Shown one piece after another: positions 1 to 8,225 of a stretch of DNA of 64,000 bases (within the stretch, counting starts at the first letter, position 1; the number at the start of each line of letters is the position of its first letter). This DNA comes from Idiomarina sp. A28L. GTDB taxonomy: Bacteria; Pseudomonadota; Gammaproteobacteria; Enterobacterales; Alteromonadaceae. The position numbers and the translations under genes are program-made. Where the stretch lies: the NCBI RefSeq assembly GCF_000218785.1, contig NZ_AFPO01000026.1, positions 1 to 64,000 on the forward strand. The letters are read 5' to 3'. The notes under the pieces are model-generated. The model worked only from the letters and a program-made list of their open reading frames with translations, was not told where the DNA came from and made no database searches.

Positions 1-167
1 TTGAAAAAATAAAAATAGCGATTGGTAACACGAACGAACAGACCTTTAAAAATGCGTGGTATTAATTAGGGGGTTTTACGCGGTAAGTATAATCCCGTTA
101 AAGAGCCGATCATCGGACACATGGTCTAATGATCGGCTGAAGAACCGATTCTACTCGATAGCAATTA

Positions 168-371
168 TTAATAGTTATTTTCAGGCTTGCTTTGAAGTGC
201 AAACAAAACGATCAGGAAAATCATTCCCAATGGTGGAATAAAAGCGCAGATAAATCCAATTATCATAGCGTAAGAAGGTGGTTTACCAGCCTTTTTCGCC
301 AACTTCCCTGACATCAAAACCATGAATGGAATCCAAACAATCATAAAAAAAACAATATATGAAATAGGCAT
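168..371 (-). CDS. small hypothetical membrane protein
   Basis: A 67-residue protein with two predicted membrane segments (about residues 5-20 and 33-60) joined by a short basic loop (KLAKKAGK). I do not recognise the family. The ATG has an AAGGA ribosome binding site about 10 bases upstream. It starts 15 bases after the end of the secreted hypothetical gene at 387-1239 on the same strand, so the two may be co-transcribed. The DNA is clearly more AT-rich than the core genes to the right, which fits cargo of the decayed mobile element that ends at yhiN. Function unknown. Confidence 0.55.
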   Translation of the reverse strand: MPISYIVFFMIVWIPFMVLMSGKLAKKAGKPPSYAMIIGFICAFIPPLGMIFLIVLFALQSKPENNY

Positions 372-386
372 CGCTATTTATCCTTA

Positions 387-1239
387 CTAATTTGGGATTA
401 CAGTCTCTTTTTTTCCTGTAACCGTACACGTATAAACATCGCCAACCCAAGCGCAGTTCATGTCTACTTCGGTTTCACCAGAGAAACAACTACCCTGTCG
501 ACATACTCCAACACCATACCGACTTGCAGCAGCCATAAATTCTTGTATCGCTGACTCACCACCCGCAGTAAACCGATAGAGGCCATCTGTATATCCAGAG
601 GCTTCTGTAGAGATCGTATTATTGTCAACATCCTTTGCGCTTGCCAATTCTAGCTCGATATCACCATTCGGTAATATGGACACTATGTTAAGGATTGCGG
701 ATGACCCATCCGCGAAAGATACTTCGACATGAAGTGGTATATCTATAATTTCTCCTAAGAGCGATAAGGACGAAGAAATAAAGACTGTCACATGCGTGAG
801 AAGAGTAGCTTCTTGACTGTAATGGTCAAACACATCATTCATAACGAAGCTTGCCCCCATCATACTGTATGCGCTCGGAGCAATGTGCTCAGGTACTTCT
901 TGATAACCCTGAAGGTACTGCGTTAAGCTGTTATAAGCACTGACCACATCATCGAACCCTGATTGCGTTGCTGAGTCCACTGTTATCTCAGACACAAATG
1001 TTTGATTCAGTTCAGGTTCATAAAATGTTTGGTACTTTTTAATTGTATTATCAGCCACGTTCAGAACATACACACTTGCGTTCGCGCCCTCGGATGCTGA
1101 TTCAATTGCATTAGCAGTATAAGACGAGTTACTTGAACATGTATGACAGACTCTAAAAGTATCAGAAGCATTAGCTTTAAGAACAGTTAAACTCACCGCA
1201 GAGATAAGTAAAATTACTAACAATATGTTTTTTTTTCAT
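387..1239 (-). CDS. secreted hypothetical protein with an out-of-frame start (A9 tract)
   Basis: An open frame of about 278 codons follows a typical signal peptide (hydrophobic core LLVILLISAVSLTVL, then KANA as cleavage site). The mature part has Cys pairs near both ends (VCHTC; VCRQGSC) and no family I recognise. In the frame itself the only usable start is a TTG at 1223, just after a stop. A good start lies slightly upstream in another frame: ATG at 1239 with AAGGAA about 10 bases before it, followed by nine A. Removing one A would give MKKNILLVILL, a textbook signal sequence. The gene is therefore either frameshifted, phase-variable, or affected by a homopolymer sequencing error. It is AT-rich and probably island cargo. 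Confidence 0.5.
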
Positions 1240-1399
1240 TTTTATAAATTCCTTATTATATTTAGATACAAAACTTAATTATGATTAAAATCATATTAAA
1301 TTATAAATTATAATTATTTAAGAATAATAGCAACCTTTTAGTCAATCACTGCATTTGCACATGCGGTGTTTTTCAAGCTAATTGTCACCATCAGCTCGT

Positions 1400-1957
1400 T
1401 TAAGCTGCCTGTTTTTGTTCCTGCTTCACCTGTTCTTTTGCCGGGTTAAGGGTTGTTGGTCCAACCGGCGTGCAATTACGAACCTGACGCTTGCCCCAAC
1501 GAACTGAATGTCTTGCTTTCGCGGCTTCCATAACCGTTTTGCGTTGCGCGAGTATCGCTCTATCTTGGCCTGTGTGGCGCTGCTCTGGTGTTACGAGGCG
1601 CAACTTACTATGCTTGTGCTCGTAGTTGTACCAGCGAGAGAACTTCAGTACGCAATGCCTTTCGTCATCAAGGCTTTTAAATCCCGCTGATGGCCATTCA
1701 GGGCGGTATTTGCAAGTCCTGAACAGCAACTCAGCGAACGGGTTGTCGTTGCTGACTCTGGGCCTGTTGTAAGATGTCGTAACACTAAGCTCGTAGGCTT
1801 TTTCACGCATCGTTTGTGCTTTCATCGGCGCGCCGTTATCTGAGTGCAGGACCAGACAGCTGTGGGCGCATTGTTCACGTAACAGCGTGCGTTGCAGCAA
1901 CTGCCCGAGCGGTGGCCAGTTTTTCTTGACCGCTACACACCAAGCAGCTCCCAACAA
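1400..1957 (-). pseudogene. IS3-family transposase (OrfB), C-terminal fragment
   Basis: This frame carries the second half of an IS3-family DDE integrase. It shows LHSDNG with the second catalytic Asp, then NRPRVSNDNPFAELLFRTCK with the catalytic Glu, then the RWYNYEHKHSKL block and the Arg-rich tail ending TPVGPTTLNP that is usual for this subgroup. The N-terminal HTH partner (OrfA) and the first catalytic Asp region are missing. The upstream end runs straight into a tnsA fragment at about 1933-1957. It cannot encode an active transposase. I could not fix a terminal inverted repeat beyond the stop at 1400. Confidence 0.8.
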
Positions 1958-2451
1958 ACCCGCTCCAGATCTTGTTTTCCAACTGCCCTGATATCGTCAA
2001 GGAATGAGTCACGCTTCACCGAGATCGCGTGGAATGAAGTATTCCGGGTGCTGCCGGACTGCTTAGTTAAAAGGAAATCTGTCGTTATTATGACTGCATC
2101 TTTCGAAATTGGATGTCTGGGGTGCTCAATTCCAATAAGTTCAGCAACTTTTTGTGTGTAGGTTAATGGAAAAATAGGAAATTGCTCTCTGATATCAATT
2201 ACGCTGTTAGCAAACTCAACCAGATAGAATAATTCGGATTCACCAGATGATAATAAGTGATGGGTACGGTCTGTTTTTAGTCCATGAATGGCAGATCGTT
2301 TACCCTTTGACTTAACATCTTGAATTCTTAGCCAAGGCTTATAATCTTTACCACTCCCTAGACCATACCCTTGGCGCAATGCTCGTTGAAAGTCACTTAT
2401 CGTCTCAAGATTCCTAGTTCTACCAATTGAGGCCCCAATTTCTTTAGAAAC
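1933..2451 (-). pseudogene. tnsA: Tn7-type tnsA endonuclease, truncated
   Basis: The translation matches the N-terminal catalytic domain of TnsA, the Tn7 subunit that cuts the 5' strands at the transposon ends. Seen in order: GSGKDYKPWLRIQDV, a KTDRTHHLL block, the Glu-containing SGESELF, VIDIREQFP, GIEHP, TDFL with the catalytic Asp, and HAISVK, where Tn7 has a Gln-x-Lys catalytic pair (here Ser-x-Lys). The reading frame extends upstream of the first possible start (TTG at 2379) to a stop at 2452-2454, with homologous-looking sequence but no ATG or GTG, so the native start seems lost. The C-terminal TnsC-interacting half is missing, replaced by IS3 sequence. tnsB, tnsC and target selectors are absent. 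The gene points away from yhiN, as Tn7 tnsA points away from its attachment gene. Confidence 0.85.
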
Positions 2452-2461
2452 TTAACCTACA

Positions 2462-2505
2462 TTAGTCCAAAAACACTAAGGGGCACACTTTTTTGTCGCT
2501 AGACA
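2462..2505 (-). mobile_element. candidate Tn7-like right end at the yhiN 3' end
   Basis: Read on the minus strand, the segment begins TGTCTAGCGACAAAAAAGTG at 2505. From memory the Tn7 right end begins TGTGGGCGGACAAAATAGTT, which shares the terminal TGT and the TnsB-site core GACAAAA.AGT in register. The element would begin inside the last two codons of yhiN and would supply its stop codon. It lies about 50 bases before the tnsA remnant, the expected arrangement for a Tn7-like right end. No left end was found in the window. The assignment is an inference from motif and position. Confidence 0.5.
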
Positions 2506-3704
2506 TCAACCACCGATTCGCCACACACCCAGCCGGAGCTCCATGCCCATTGGAAATTGTAGCCGCCGAGCCAGCCGGTAACATCGAGCACTTCGCCGAT
2601 GAAGAACAGGCCGGGCTGCAGTTTGCTTTCCATAGTTTTCGAACTTACTTCATTTACGTTCACACCACCGATGGTAACTTCGGCAGTACGGTAGCCTTCC
2701 GTGCCATTTGGCTTGATCGGCCATGCAGCAAGATTGTTGGCTACCCGTTCGATATCTGTATTGCTTAAATCTGCTAAGTTTTTCACGGGCCAATTGCCGT
2801 GTTTCGCCAGCACTTGCACCATTCGCTTTGGTAAATACTTGCTGAATATACTTATCAAACCGCTGCGTGGTTGCTCTGCTTTCGCCTGCTGAAGCAGCGC
2901 GAGCGCATCTTCGTTTGGCAACAGGTTTACCGCTACGGTTTCACCTGGTTGCCAAAACGATGATATTTGCAGCATCGCCGGGCCACTTAAACCGCGGTGC
3001 GTGAATAACATCGCTTCACGAAAAGAAGCTCGATCATTATTTGCTACTACATCGCTGGCTACACCGGAAAGGTCAGCAAAGGCTTCTTTGTCGGTATCGT
3101 GCAGGGTAAACGGAACGAGCCCGGCACGCACTGGCACAATGCTATGGCCAAATTGCTCCGCCAGCTTATAACCGAAGGGTGTGGCACCTAGTTTCGGCAT
3201 GGATAAACCGCCACAAGCCACCACTAAATTCTTACAAGAAAACTCGCCTTGCGAGGTTTTTACGAAGTACATGCCATTTTCTTGCTGCACCGAAAACACC
3301 TCAGTACGCAGTTGTACTTTCGCACCAGCAGAGCTGCACTCTTGCATTAGCATGCGCACAATATCTTTCGCCGAATCATCACAGAACAACTGACCCAGAG
3401 TTTTCTCGTGCCATGATATCTTGTGTTTATCCACCATAGCTACGAAATCCCACTGGGTATAACGGCTTAGTGCTGATTTACAAAAATGTGGATTCTCCGA
3501 GAGGAAATTTTCTGGGCTCGTATACATGTTGGTGAAGTTACACCGGCCGCCACCGGAAATAAGGATTTTTTTACCAGCCTGTTTTGCATGATCAATAACA
3601 ACTACAGATAACCCCCGTTTAGCCGCCGTAGCTGCGCACATTAAGCCAGCCGCACCGGCACCAATAATAAGGGTATTAACATTTACTGCATCGTTCACTG
3701 GCAT
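2499..3704 (-). CDS. yhiN: YhiN/BaiN-family flavoprotein (HI0933-like)
   Basis: A 401-residue flavoprotein of the HI0933/YhiN/BaiN family, predicted to bind FAD and reduce an unidentified substrate. The N-terminal Rossmann motif IIGAGAAGLMCA is followed by GKKILISGGGRCNFTN, a hallmark of this family. The C-terminal FAD-contact block LFFIGEVLDVTGWLGGYNFQWAW is complete. Length is normal (about 390-420). The 3' end is unusual: the last codons and the stop overlap the candidate Tn7-like end, so the final residues (VVDV) may derive from the insertion. The in vivo role of the family is poorly defined. It diverges from the Sel1-repeat gene at 3873. Confidence 0.93.
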   Translation of the reverse strand: MPVNDAVNVNTLIIGAGAAGLMCAATAAKRGLSVVVIDHAKQAGKKILISGGGRCNFTNMYTSPENFLSENPHFCKSALSRYTQWDFVAMVDKHKISWHEKTLGQLFCDDSAKDIVRMLMQECSSAGAKVQLRTEVFSVQQENGMYFVKTSQGEFSCKNLVVACGGLSMPKLGATPFGYKLAEQFGHSIVPVRAGLVPFTLHDTDKEAFADLSGVASDVVANNDRASFREAMLFTHRGLSGPAMLQISSFWQPGETVAVNLLPNEDALALLQQAKAEQPRSGLISIFSKYLPKRMVQVLAKHGNWPVKNLADLSNTDIERVANNLAAWPIKPNGTEGYRTAEVTIGGVNVNEVSSKTMESKLQPGLFFIGEVLDVTGWLGGYNFQWAWSSGWVCGESVVDV

Positions 3705-3872
3705 GTTCTACACATCCGCTGGGTAAAAAATAGAAAAAATCGCATTAGTGTACGAAATAGTCTGTAACACTTTTAACATGGATAACGTTCAAATTTTGTT
3801 ATAGGGTATAAACAAGGCTCCATATTATGTTCTTTTGGAGCGCGTTATTCCGCTCATGTTAAGGATAAACTC

Positions 3873-4745
3873 ATGAAAATGAAACATTGGATACTCGCAG
3901 TAACAATATCTTTTTTAAGTACACAGGCTTTTGCTGAAAATGTTTGTGAAGAGAATGATTGCTCCGATGCAATGAAAAGTATACATCGCGCCGCTGATTA
4001 CGGCTCCGCTGAAGCCATGATCATTTTGGCCGTGGGCTACGCTAACGGTGAAGGCGTTGAAGCAGATGAACGTAAGGCCAAGATTTGGATGCAAGAAGCG
4101 ATTCGCTTTCGTAATCCACAAGCCTACCACGTAAAATCTCAATGGCGCCGCAATGGTACTATATTTGCGCAGAGTGAGGAACGAGCAGATTATTGGTTAG
4201 ATAAAGCGATTAAAGCCAATTATGCACCTGCATTTTATGAGCGCGCAGTTCGAAACCTTCGAGCTAACGTAAATATCGATGAAGCAATGAATTTGTTGCA
4301 AGATGCCTCGGTATCTGGCCACCCGGAATCAATGTACTTACTTGCTCAACTATTTGAAGAGAGTAATGAACATCGAGAGGCTGCTCGTTTATATATGCAT
4401 TTAGCAGTTAAAAACTATCGTGATTCTGCCGAACGCAATCGTGGCTACGCTCGCCACTTTGAGCAATCGGACAACGAAGAAGATCGTGAATTGGCAGCTC
4501 AATTGCGTGAATACGAATCGATGGAAGTGATTGTAGTAAGATCGATTGAAGGTTCGCCGATGGATACCTTTAACGATATGTCGGCACGCCTAGAAGATAG
4601 TTTTTATCGCCGGAAAACAACCGGTACTAGTTTCCGTCGTGTTCCTCCTTGCGGTAGCTTTGTTTCCGCATGCAATGTGATATATGACAGAGAGAGATTA
4701 GATGCAGCCGCATCAACTGTAAGAGAGTTTCTGTTCGGTATGTAA
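3873..4745 (+). CDS. periplasmic Sel1/TPR-repeat protein
   Basis: A 290-residue protein with a cleavable signal peptide (MKMKHWILAVTISFLSTQAFA) and Sel1-like helical repeats. The first is clear (GSAEAMIILAVGYANGEGVEADERKAKIWMQEA) and later copies are looser, around residues 100-125 and 145-180. Such repeats bind other proteins, but no partner is evident. Two Cys pairs, near the N-terminus (CEENDC) and the C-terminus (PPCGSFVSAC), suggest disulfides in the periplasm. An AAGGA site 7 bases before ATG supports the start. It is monocistronic, ending at a strong bidirectional hairpin. Confidence 0.75.
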   Translation: MKMKHWILAVTISFLSTQAFAENVCEENDCSDAMKSIHRAADYGSAEAMIILAVGYANGEGVEADERKAKIWMQEAIRFRNPQAYHVKSQWRRNGTIFAQSEERADYWLDKAIKANYAPAFYERAVRNLRANVNIDEAMNLLQDASVSGHPESMYLLAQLFEESNEHREAARLYMHLAVKNYRDSAERNRGYARHFEQSDNEEDRELAAQLREYESMEVIVVRSIEGSPMDTFNDMSARLEDSFYRRKTTGTSFRRVPPCGSFVSACNVIYDRERLDAAASTVREFLFGM

Positions 4746-4765
4746 CACTCGTTTACACCATGAAC

Positions 4766-4804
4766 AAAAAACGCTCAAAGTAGAAAGCTTTGAGCGTTTT
4801 TTTA
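4766..4804. terminator. bidirectional intrinsic terminator
   Basis: A stem with arms AACGCTCAAAG and CTTTGAGCGTT is flanked by A-rich sequence on the left and a T run on the right. It can therefore end transcription of both the convergent Sel1-repeat gene and the YfcC-family gene. Confidence 0.85.
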
Positions 4805-4828
4805 GTACCTAACTAAAAGTACTTAGAA

Positions 4829-6262
4829 CTAGCTAACTTGAACAGTGTTAGTAACTAGCGCTGATGCTACTTCCAAATCAGCGCCATAACCAAATACTAC
4901 CGCGAGTACGAGAACTATTGTGGCAAATAACATTAACTTGCCAAGCAATGGAATACAGAACCGGAACCAACGATCATATGGCACCCCGGCAATACCAATA
5001 ATACCCATCAATACGGCGTTAGTAGGCACAATCATGTTCGAGAAACCATCACCAAATTGGTAAGCCAATACAGCAACTTGACGCGGAACACCCACTAAAT
5101 CACTGAGCGGGGCCATTAATGGCATGGTTACAAACGCTTGCCCTGAGCCGGAAGGAACAAACAAGTTCAAGATAGTTTGAATTACTAGCATGCCTACTGC
5201 AGAAATCGCGGCTGGCACGTGTGATAACGGCATAGAAAGGCCGTTTACAATGCTATGTAGAATCTGCCCATCTTCGAGAATAAGGGCAATACCTCGAGCT
5301 ACACCTATCAGCACGGCTGTGGTAGTTAAATCTTTTACCCCTTCAATAAAGCTATCGGCAGCCTCATCAAACTTCAAACGGCCCAAAACAGTAATTATCA
5401 AGCCCCAGCCAACAAAACATGCGCCTAATTCATACAAATACCAACCGTGCTGAGAGATACCATAAATGGCAATAACGATTGTAGCCAAGAAAGTGCCAAG
5501 AATAGTACGATGGCGGCCATTCAACTCCGGGTAAACCGTGGTTTCTTTACCTTCCAATGGGCACGGTAAATCTGCAACCAACGATTGGCTTGGATCAGCA
5601 ATTACTTTTTTCGCGTATGTCCAAACGTGATGGAAGGCTATTAATATGAATGGGAAGATAATAACTGCTCGCAGCCACCAACCTGAGTATAGCGGCACTT
5701 CGGCGATGCCTTGAGCTATAAGAACAGTAAACGGATTAAAGGCAGAAGCACCATAACCAACGCCATAACCCGCTACTGTCATACCTACCGCTGTCATGGC
5801 ATCGAGCCGCATAGCTTTACAGAGCCCAACTAGAATAAGTACAAAAGGGATGTATTCGCCAGCTGTACCAATTGCACCGGAAGCCAATGAAAAGAAAAAG
5901 ATAACCATAAAGATAAGCTTCTGTGGCTTATCACTATGCTTCTTAAGTAAACGGCCAATTAACGCGTCAACTGTGCCAGTGCGCCGAGCAATAGCTAAAA
6001 CACCGCCCACTATAAACACGAAGAAAATAATATCTTGAGCCGCCGCAAAAGCACGTGGCACAGCCGTTAACAATTGCCACGGTGTGAGATATTGACGCTC
6101 ATCAACTAATGAGAAAGTACCTGGAATAACTACTTCACGATTCGCATCATTGATGAAAGTTTCAAAAAAGCCTTGTGGTACCACCCACGTAGCCAGCATC
6201 GCGATGATCATCATGCCAAATAGCAATGTCAGGGTATGTGGAACCTTGAATGCTTTAGCCAT
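4829..6262 (-). CDS. YfcC-family anion/amino-acid carrier
   Basis: A 477-residue inner-membrane protein with about 12 hydrophobic segments, belonging to the YfcC / C4-dicarboxylate anaerobic carrier group. Typical features are VPHTLTLLFGMMI near the N-terminus, the glycine-rich ASGAIGTAGEYIPF and GYGVGYGASAFNPFT segments, and LNLFVPSGSGQAFVTMPLMAPLSDLVG in the C-terminal half. Relatives are annotated as basic amino-acid antiporters or dicarboxylate carriers; the substrate here cannot be read from sequence. It is monocistronic with no linked enzyme gene to suggest a substrate. Confidence 0.85.
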   Translation of the reverse strand: MAKAFKVPHTLTLLFGMMIIAMLATWVVPQGFFETFINDANREVVIPGTFSLVDERQYLTPWQLLTAVPRAFAAAQDIIFFVFIVGGVLAIARRTGTVDALIGRLLKKHSDKPQKLIFMVIFFFSLASGAIGTAGEYIPFVLILVGLCKAMRLDAMTAVGMTVAGYGVGYGASAFNPFTVLIAQGIAEVPLYSGWWLRAVIIFPFILIAFHHVWTYAKKVIADPSQSLVADLPCPLEGKETTVYPELNGRHRTILGTFLATIVIAIYGISQHGWYLYELGACFVGWGLIITVLGRLKFDEAADSFIEGVKDLTTTAVLIGVARGIALILEDGQILHSIVNGLSMPLSHVPAAISAVGMLVIQTILNLFVPSGSGQAFVTMPLMAPLSDLVGVPRQVAVLAYQFGDGFSNMIVPTNAVLMGIIGIAGVPYDRWFRFCIPLLGKLMLFATIVLVLAVVFGYGADLEVASALVTNTVQVS

Positions 6263-6414
6263 AAGAGAGACCTATATATTGTTATTGTATGAAAAACTGT
6301 GGCTAAGAATACCTGAACCACGTAAAGCAACCAAGATTATCTTTGTTTCAATGTGTTTTACCGTTAACCTAAGCGCACTTTCAGCTCATTTTTTAGTATT
6401 TCAGGAGTAGCCGT

Positions 6415-6972
6415 ATGAAACGTTGGTTTATAGTATTAAGCGTATTTTTTCTCTCTGCTTGTGCACAATTTACCGATATGCTCAGTTATCGCATAAACGA
6501 AAGCCAACTCGAACAGCTTATTTTGCAGCAAGCTGAATTGCAAAAGCCAGAAGTGCGTATTATGGGCTTTTCGGTACCGTTAGAAATCACCTCGTTAACT
6601 GCAGAAATTGGCCCTAACCAAACTGATATTGTGCGCTTACAAGCTGGCTTTAATCTTCCAATTGAGGTGTTTGGCCGCAGTTACCCAGTAGCCTTGAACC
6701 TTGGGGTGGAAGGTGCGCCAATATACGATGGTAATGAGAAAGCTATTTATGTACGCCGTTTAAACGTGGTGAATTCATCAATTAACGCCGGTGGTTATTC
6801 AGGCACTTTAACTGGCCTGAATGGGCAGGTTTTAGAAATTCTCGATGAGTTCATGAGCCAACAACCTGTGTATCGTTTAAATCCAGAAGATCGGACGCAA
6901 CAACTTCTAATGCAGGTTCCACTCTCATTAACCGTGGAAGAAGGCGCCTTACGAATTTCTCCCTCACGTTAA
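6415..6972 (+). CDS. YceB-like DUF1439 lipoprotein
   Basis: A 185-residue lipoprotein. The short signal ends with lipobox LSAC (Cys-16), and the residue after the Cys is Ala, consistent with outer-membrane sorting. The body resembles DUF1439 (E. coli YceB), a lipid-binding-like beta-rich fold; the start FTDMLSYRINESQLEQLI is typical. The role of YceB is not established. An AGGAG site 7 bases before ATG supports the start. It is convergent with rsmJ, with 24 bases between the stops. Confidence 0.8.
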   Translation: MKRWFIVLSVFFLSACAQFTDMLSYRINESQLEQLILQQAELQKPEVRIMGFSVPLEITSLTAEIGPNQTDIVRLQAGFNLPIEVFGRSYPVALNLGVEGAPIYDGNEKAIYVRRLNVVNSSINAGGYSGTLTGLNGQVLEILDEFMSQQPVYRLNPEDRTQQLLMQVPLSLTVEEGALRISPSR

Positions 6973-6996
6973 GTAGCCGTGTGCTTGAGCAGCCTG

Positions 6997-7788
6997 TTAA
7001 GCGGTAATTTTTGGATAAGGCTGCTTAATATACACATCGAAACGATGCTTTTTACTGGCAATTTGAGTGCTCGGTGTTTGCCCCGCTAAAAAAGGAGCTT
7101 TCGCTGGGCGTTTCACTACCACACGGCAACTCGCCAATGCTAATGCAGCAGGTAACAGCCCATCGGCATCAAGATCCGCCCCTACTAAATGTTGCAACAC
7201 CTGCATATCTTTTTTAACTGCCGCTGATTTTTCGCGCTCTGGAAACATAGGATCTAAATACACTGCATCCGGCTGCAGCTTCCTAAACTCCCCATGTAAA
7301 CTTTCTTGATCAAGCAAACTACCCGCTGGCAGAACATGCAAGCGCTGCGCACTCCAATGGCTTTCACCCTGAAACTGCTGCAAATGCAGCACAGCCTGAT
7401 GTAAAAGCGCATGAATTGCGGGGTTTCGTTCTAATAACCACACTTCGCAACCGGCATGGGCTAGCATTAAGCCATCGCGGCCAAGCCCCGCTGTTGCATC
7501 GAGCACTTTTGGCCGGAAACCTTTGCCTATGCCCAACGCTCTAACCACAGCTTCTTGCCGGCCACCACCAAGCTGTTGCCGCCACGCTTGCCTTCCTCGG
7601 GTGTAATCGAGCACTAAAGGTTGGTATTCAGGCTTGCTACGCCAACGTAGTTGTAAGCCTTCGCGGGTAAGTTCCAGAATAAAATCAGCATGGGTATCGG
7701 CTGCTGGCAAACCGAATTCTGCGGCCAATGCAGCCGCTGCCGATTGCAGTTCTGGTTCAGCCGCCAAAAGCGGAACTGGAAAGCTCAC
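6997..7788 (-). CDS. rsmJ: 16S rRNA (guanine1516-N2)-methyltransferase RsmJ
   Basis: A 263-residue SAM-dependent methyltransferase that in E. coli methylates G1516 of 16S rRNA. Seen: LDATAGLGRDGLMLAHAGCEVWLLERNP as SAM-binding motif I and its following acidic strand, and YLDPMFPEREKSAAVKKDMQ, the family signature with the DPMFP catalytic loop. The start is a GTG that overlaps the elaA stop by 4 bases (GTGA), so translation is probably coupled to elaA. The order dam-elaA-rsmJ forms a compact operon on the minus strand. Confidence 0.95.
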   Translation of the reverse strand: MSFPVPLLAAEPELQSAAAALAAEFGLPAADTHADFILELTREGLQLRWRSKPEYQPLVLDYTRGRQAWRQQLGGGRQEAVVRALGIGKGFRPKVLDATAGLGRDGLMLAHAGCEVWLLERNPAIHALLHQAVLHLQQFQGESHWSAQRLHVLPAGSLLDQESLHGEFRKLQPDAVYLDPMFPEREKSAAVKKDMQVLQHLVGADLDADGLLPAALALASCRVVVKRPAKAPFLAGQTPSTQIASKKHRFDVYIKQPYPKITA

Positions 7789-8225
7789 GGCCGATATTCC
7801 ATCAACCGATGAGGAATGCCATCTTCGAGGTATTCTTCACCAATCGATTTAAAGCCAAGAGAGCCGTAAAACTCTAGTAAGTAAGTTTGCGCGTTGAGTT
7901 CAATGGGTTGATTCGGAGCACGAGCAAGAATTTCAACTACAGCACGCTTCATTAATTCACGGCCATAATTTTTGCCACGTCCACGTTCATTCACAACAAC
8001 ACGGCCAATCACTGAAGTTTCGTTGCCGGGGCAATGTAAGCGGGCGTAGGCAACCAGCCCTTGATCATCAAACCCGCTTAAATGTAGCCAAGTAGCATCG
8101 GTACCATCGATATCTGGATAAACGCAGTTCTGCTCAACAATAAAAATATCTTGGCGTAGCTTAAGAATATCGTGCAGCTGAAGTGCATTAAGCTCTGAAA
8201 ACTGGCTCGTGGTGAATTGCAGCAT
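7785..8225 (-). CDS. elaA: ElaA-family GNAT acetyltransferase
   Basis: A GNAT N-acetyltransferase of about 146 residues, closely matching ElaA in length and pattern: LRQDIFIVEQNCVYPDIDGTD at the N-terminus, GRVVVNERGRGKNYGRELM as the acetyl-CoA loop, and LLEFYGSLGFKSIGEEYLEDGIPH near the end. The substrate is unknown. ATG at 8225 is chosen over the GTG one codon upstream because GGAGGA sits 5 bases before it and it forms a TGATG overlap with the dam stop. The downstream end overlaps rsmJ by 4 bases. Confidence 0.9.
   Translation of the reverse strand: MLQFTTSQFSELNALQLHDILKLRQDIFIVEQNCVYPDIDGTDATWLHLSGFDDQGLVAYARLHCPGNETSVIGRVVVNERGRGKNYGRELMKRAVVEILARAPNQPIELNAQTYLLEFYGSLGFKSIGEEYLEDGIPHRLMEYRP

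Noticed and set aside
1320-1399. Possible IS3 terminal inverted repeat beyond the transposase fragment
   Set aside because: There is a short GCATTTGCACATGC palindrome-like stretch, but with the other end of the element lost there is nothing to pair it with.
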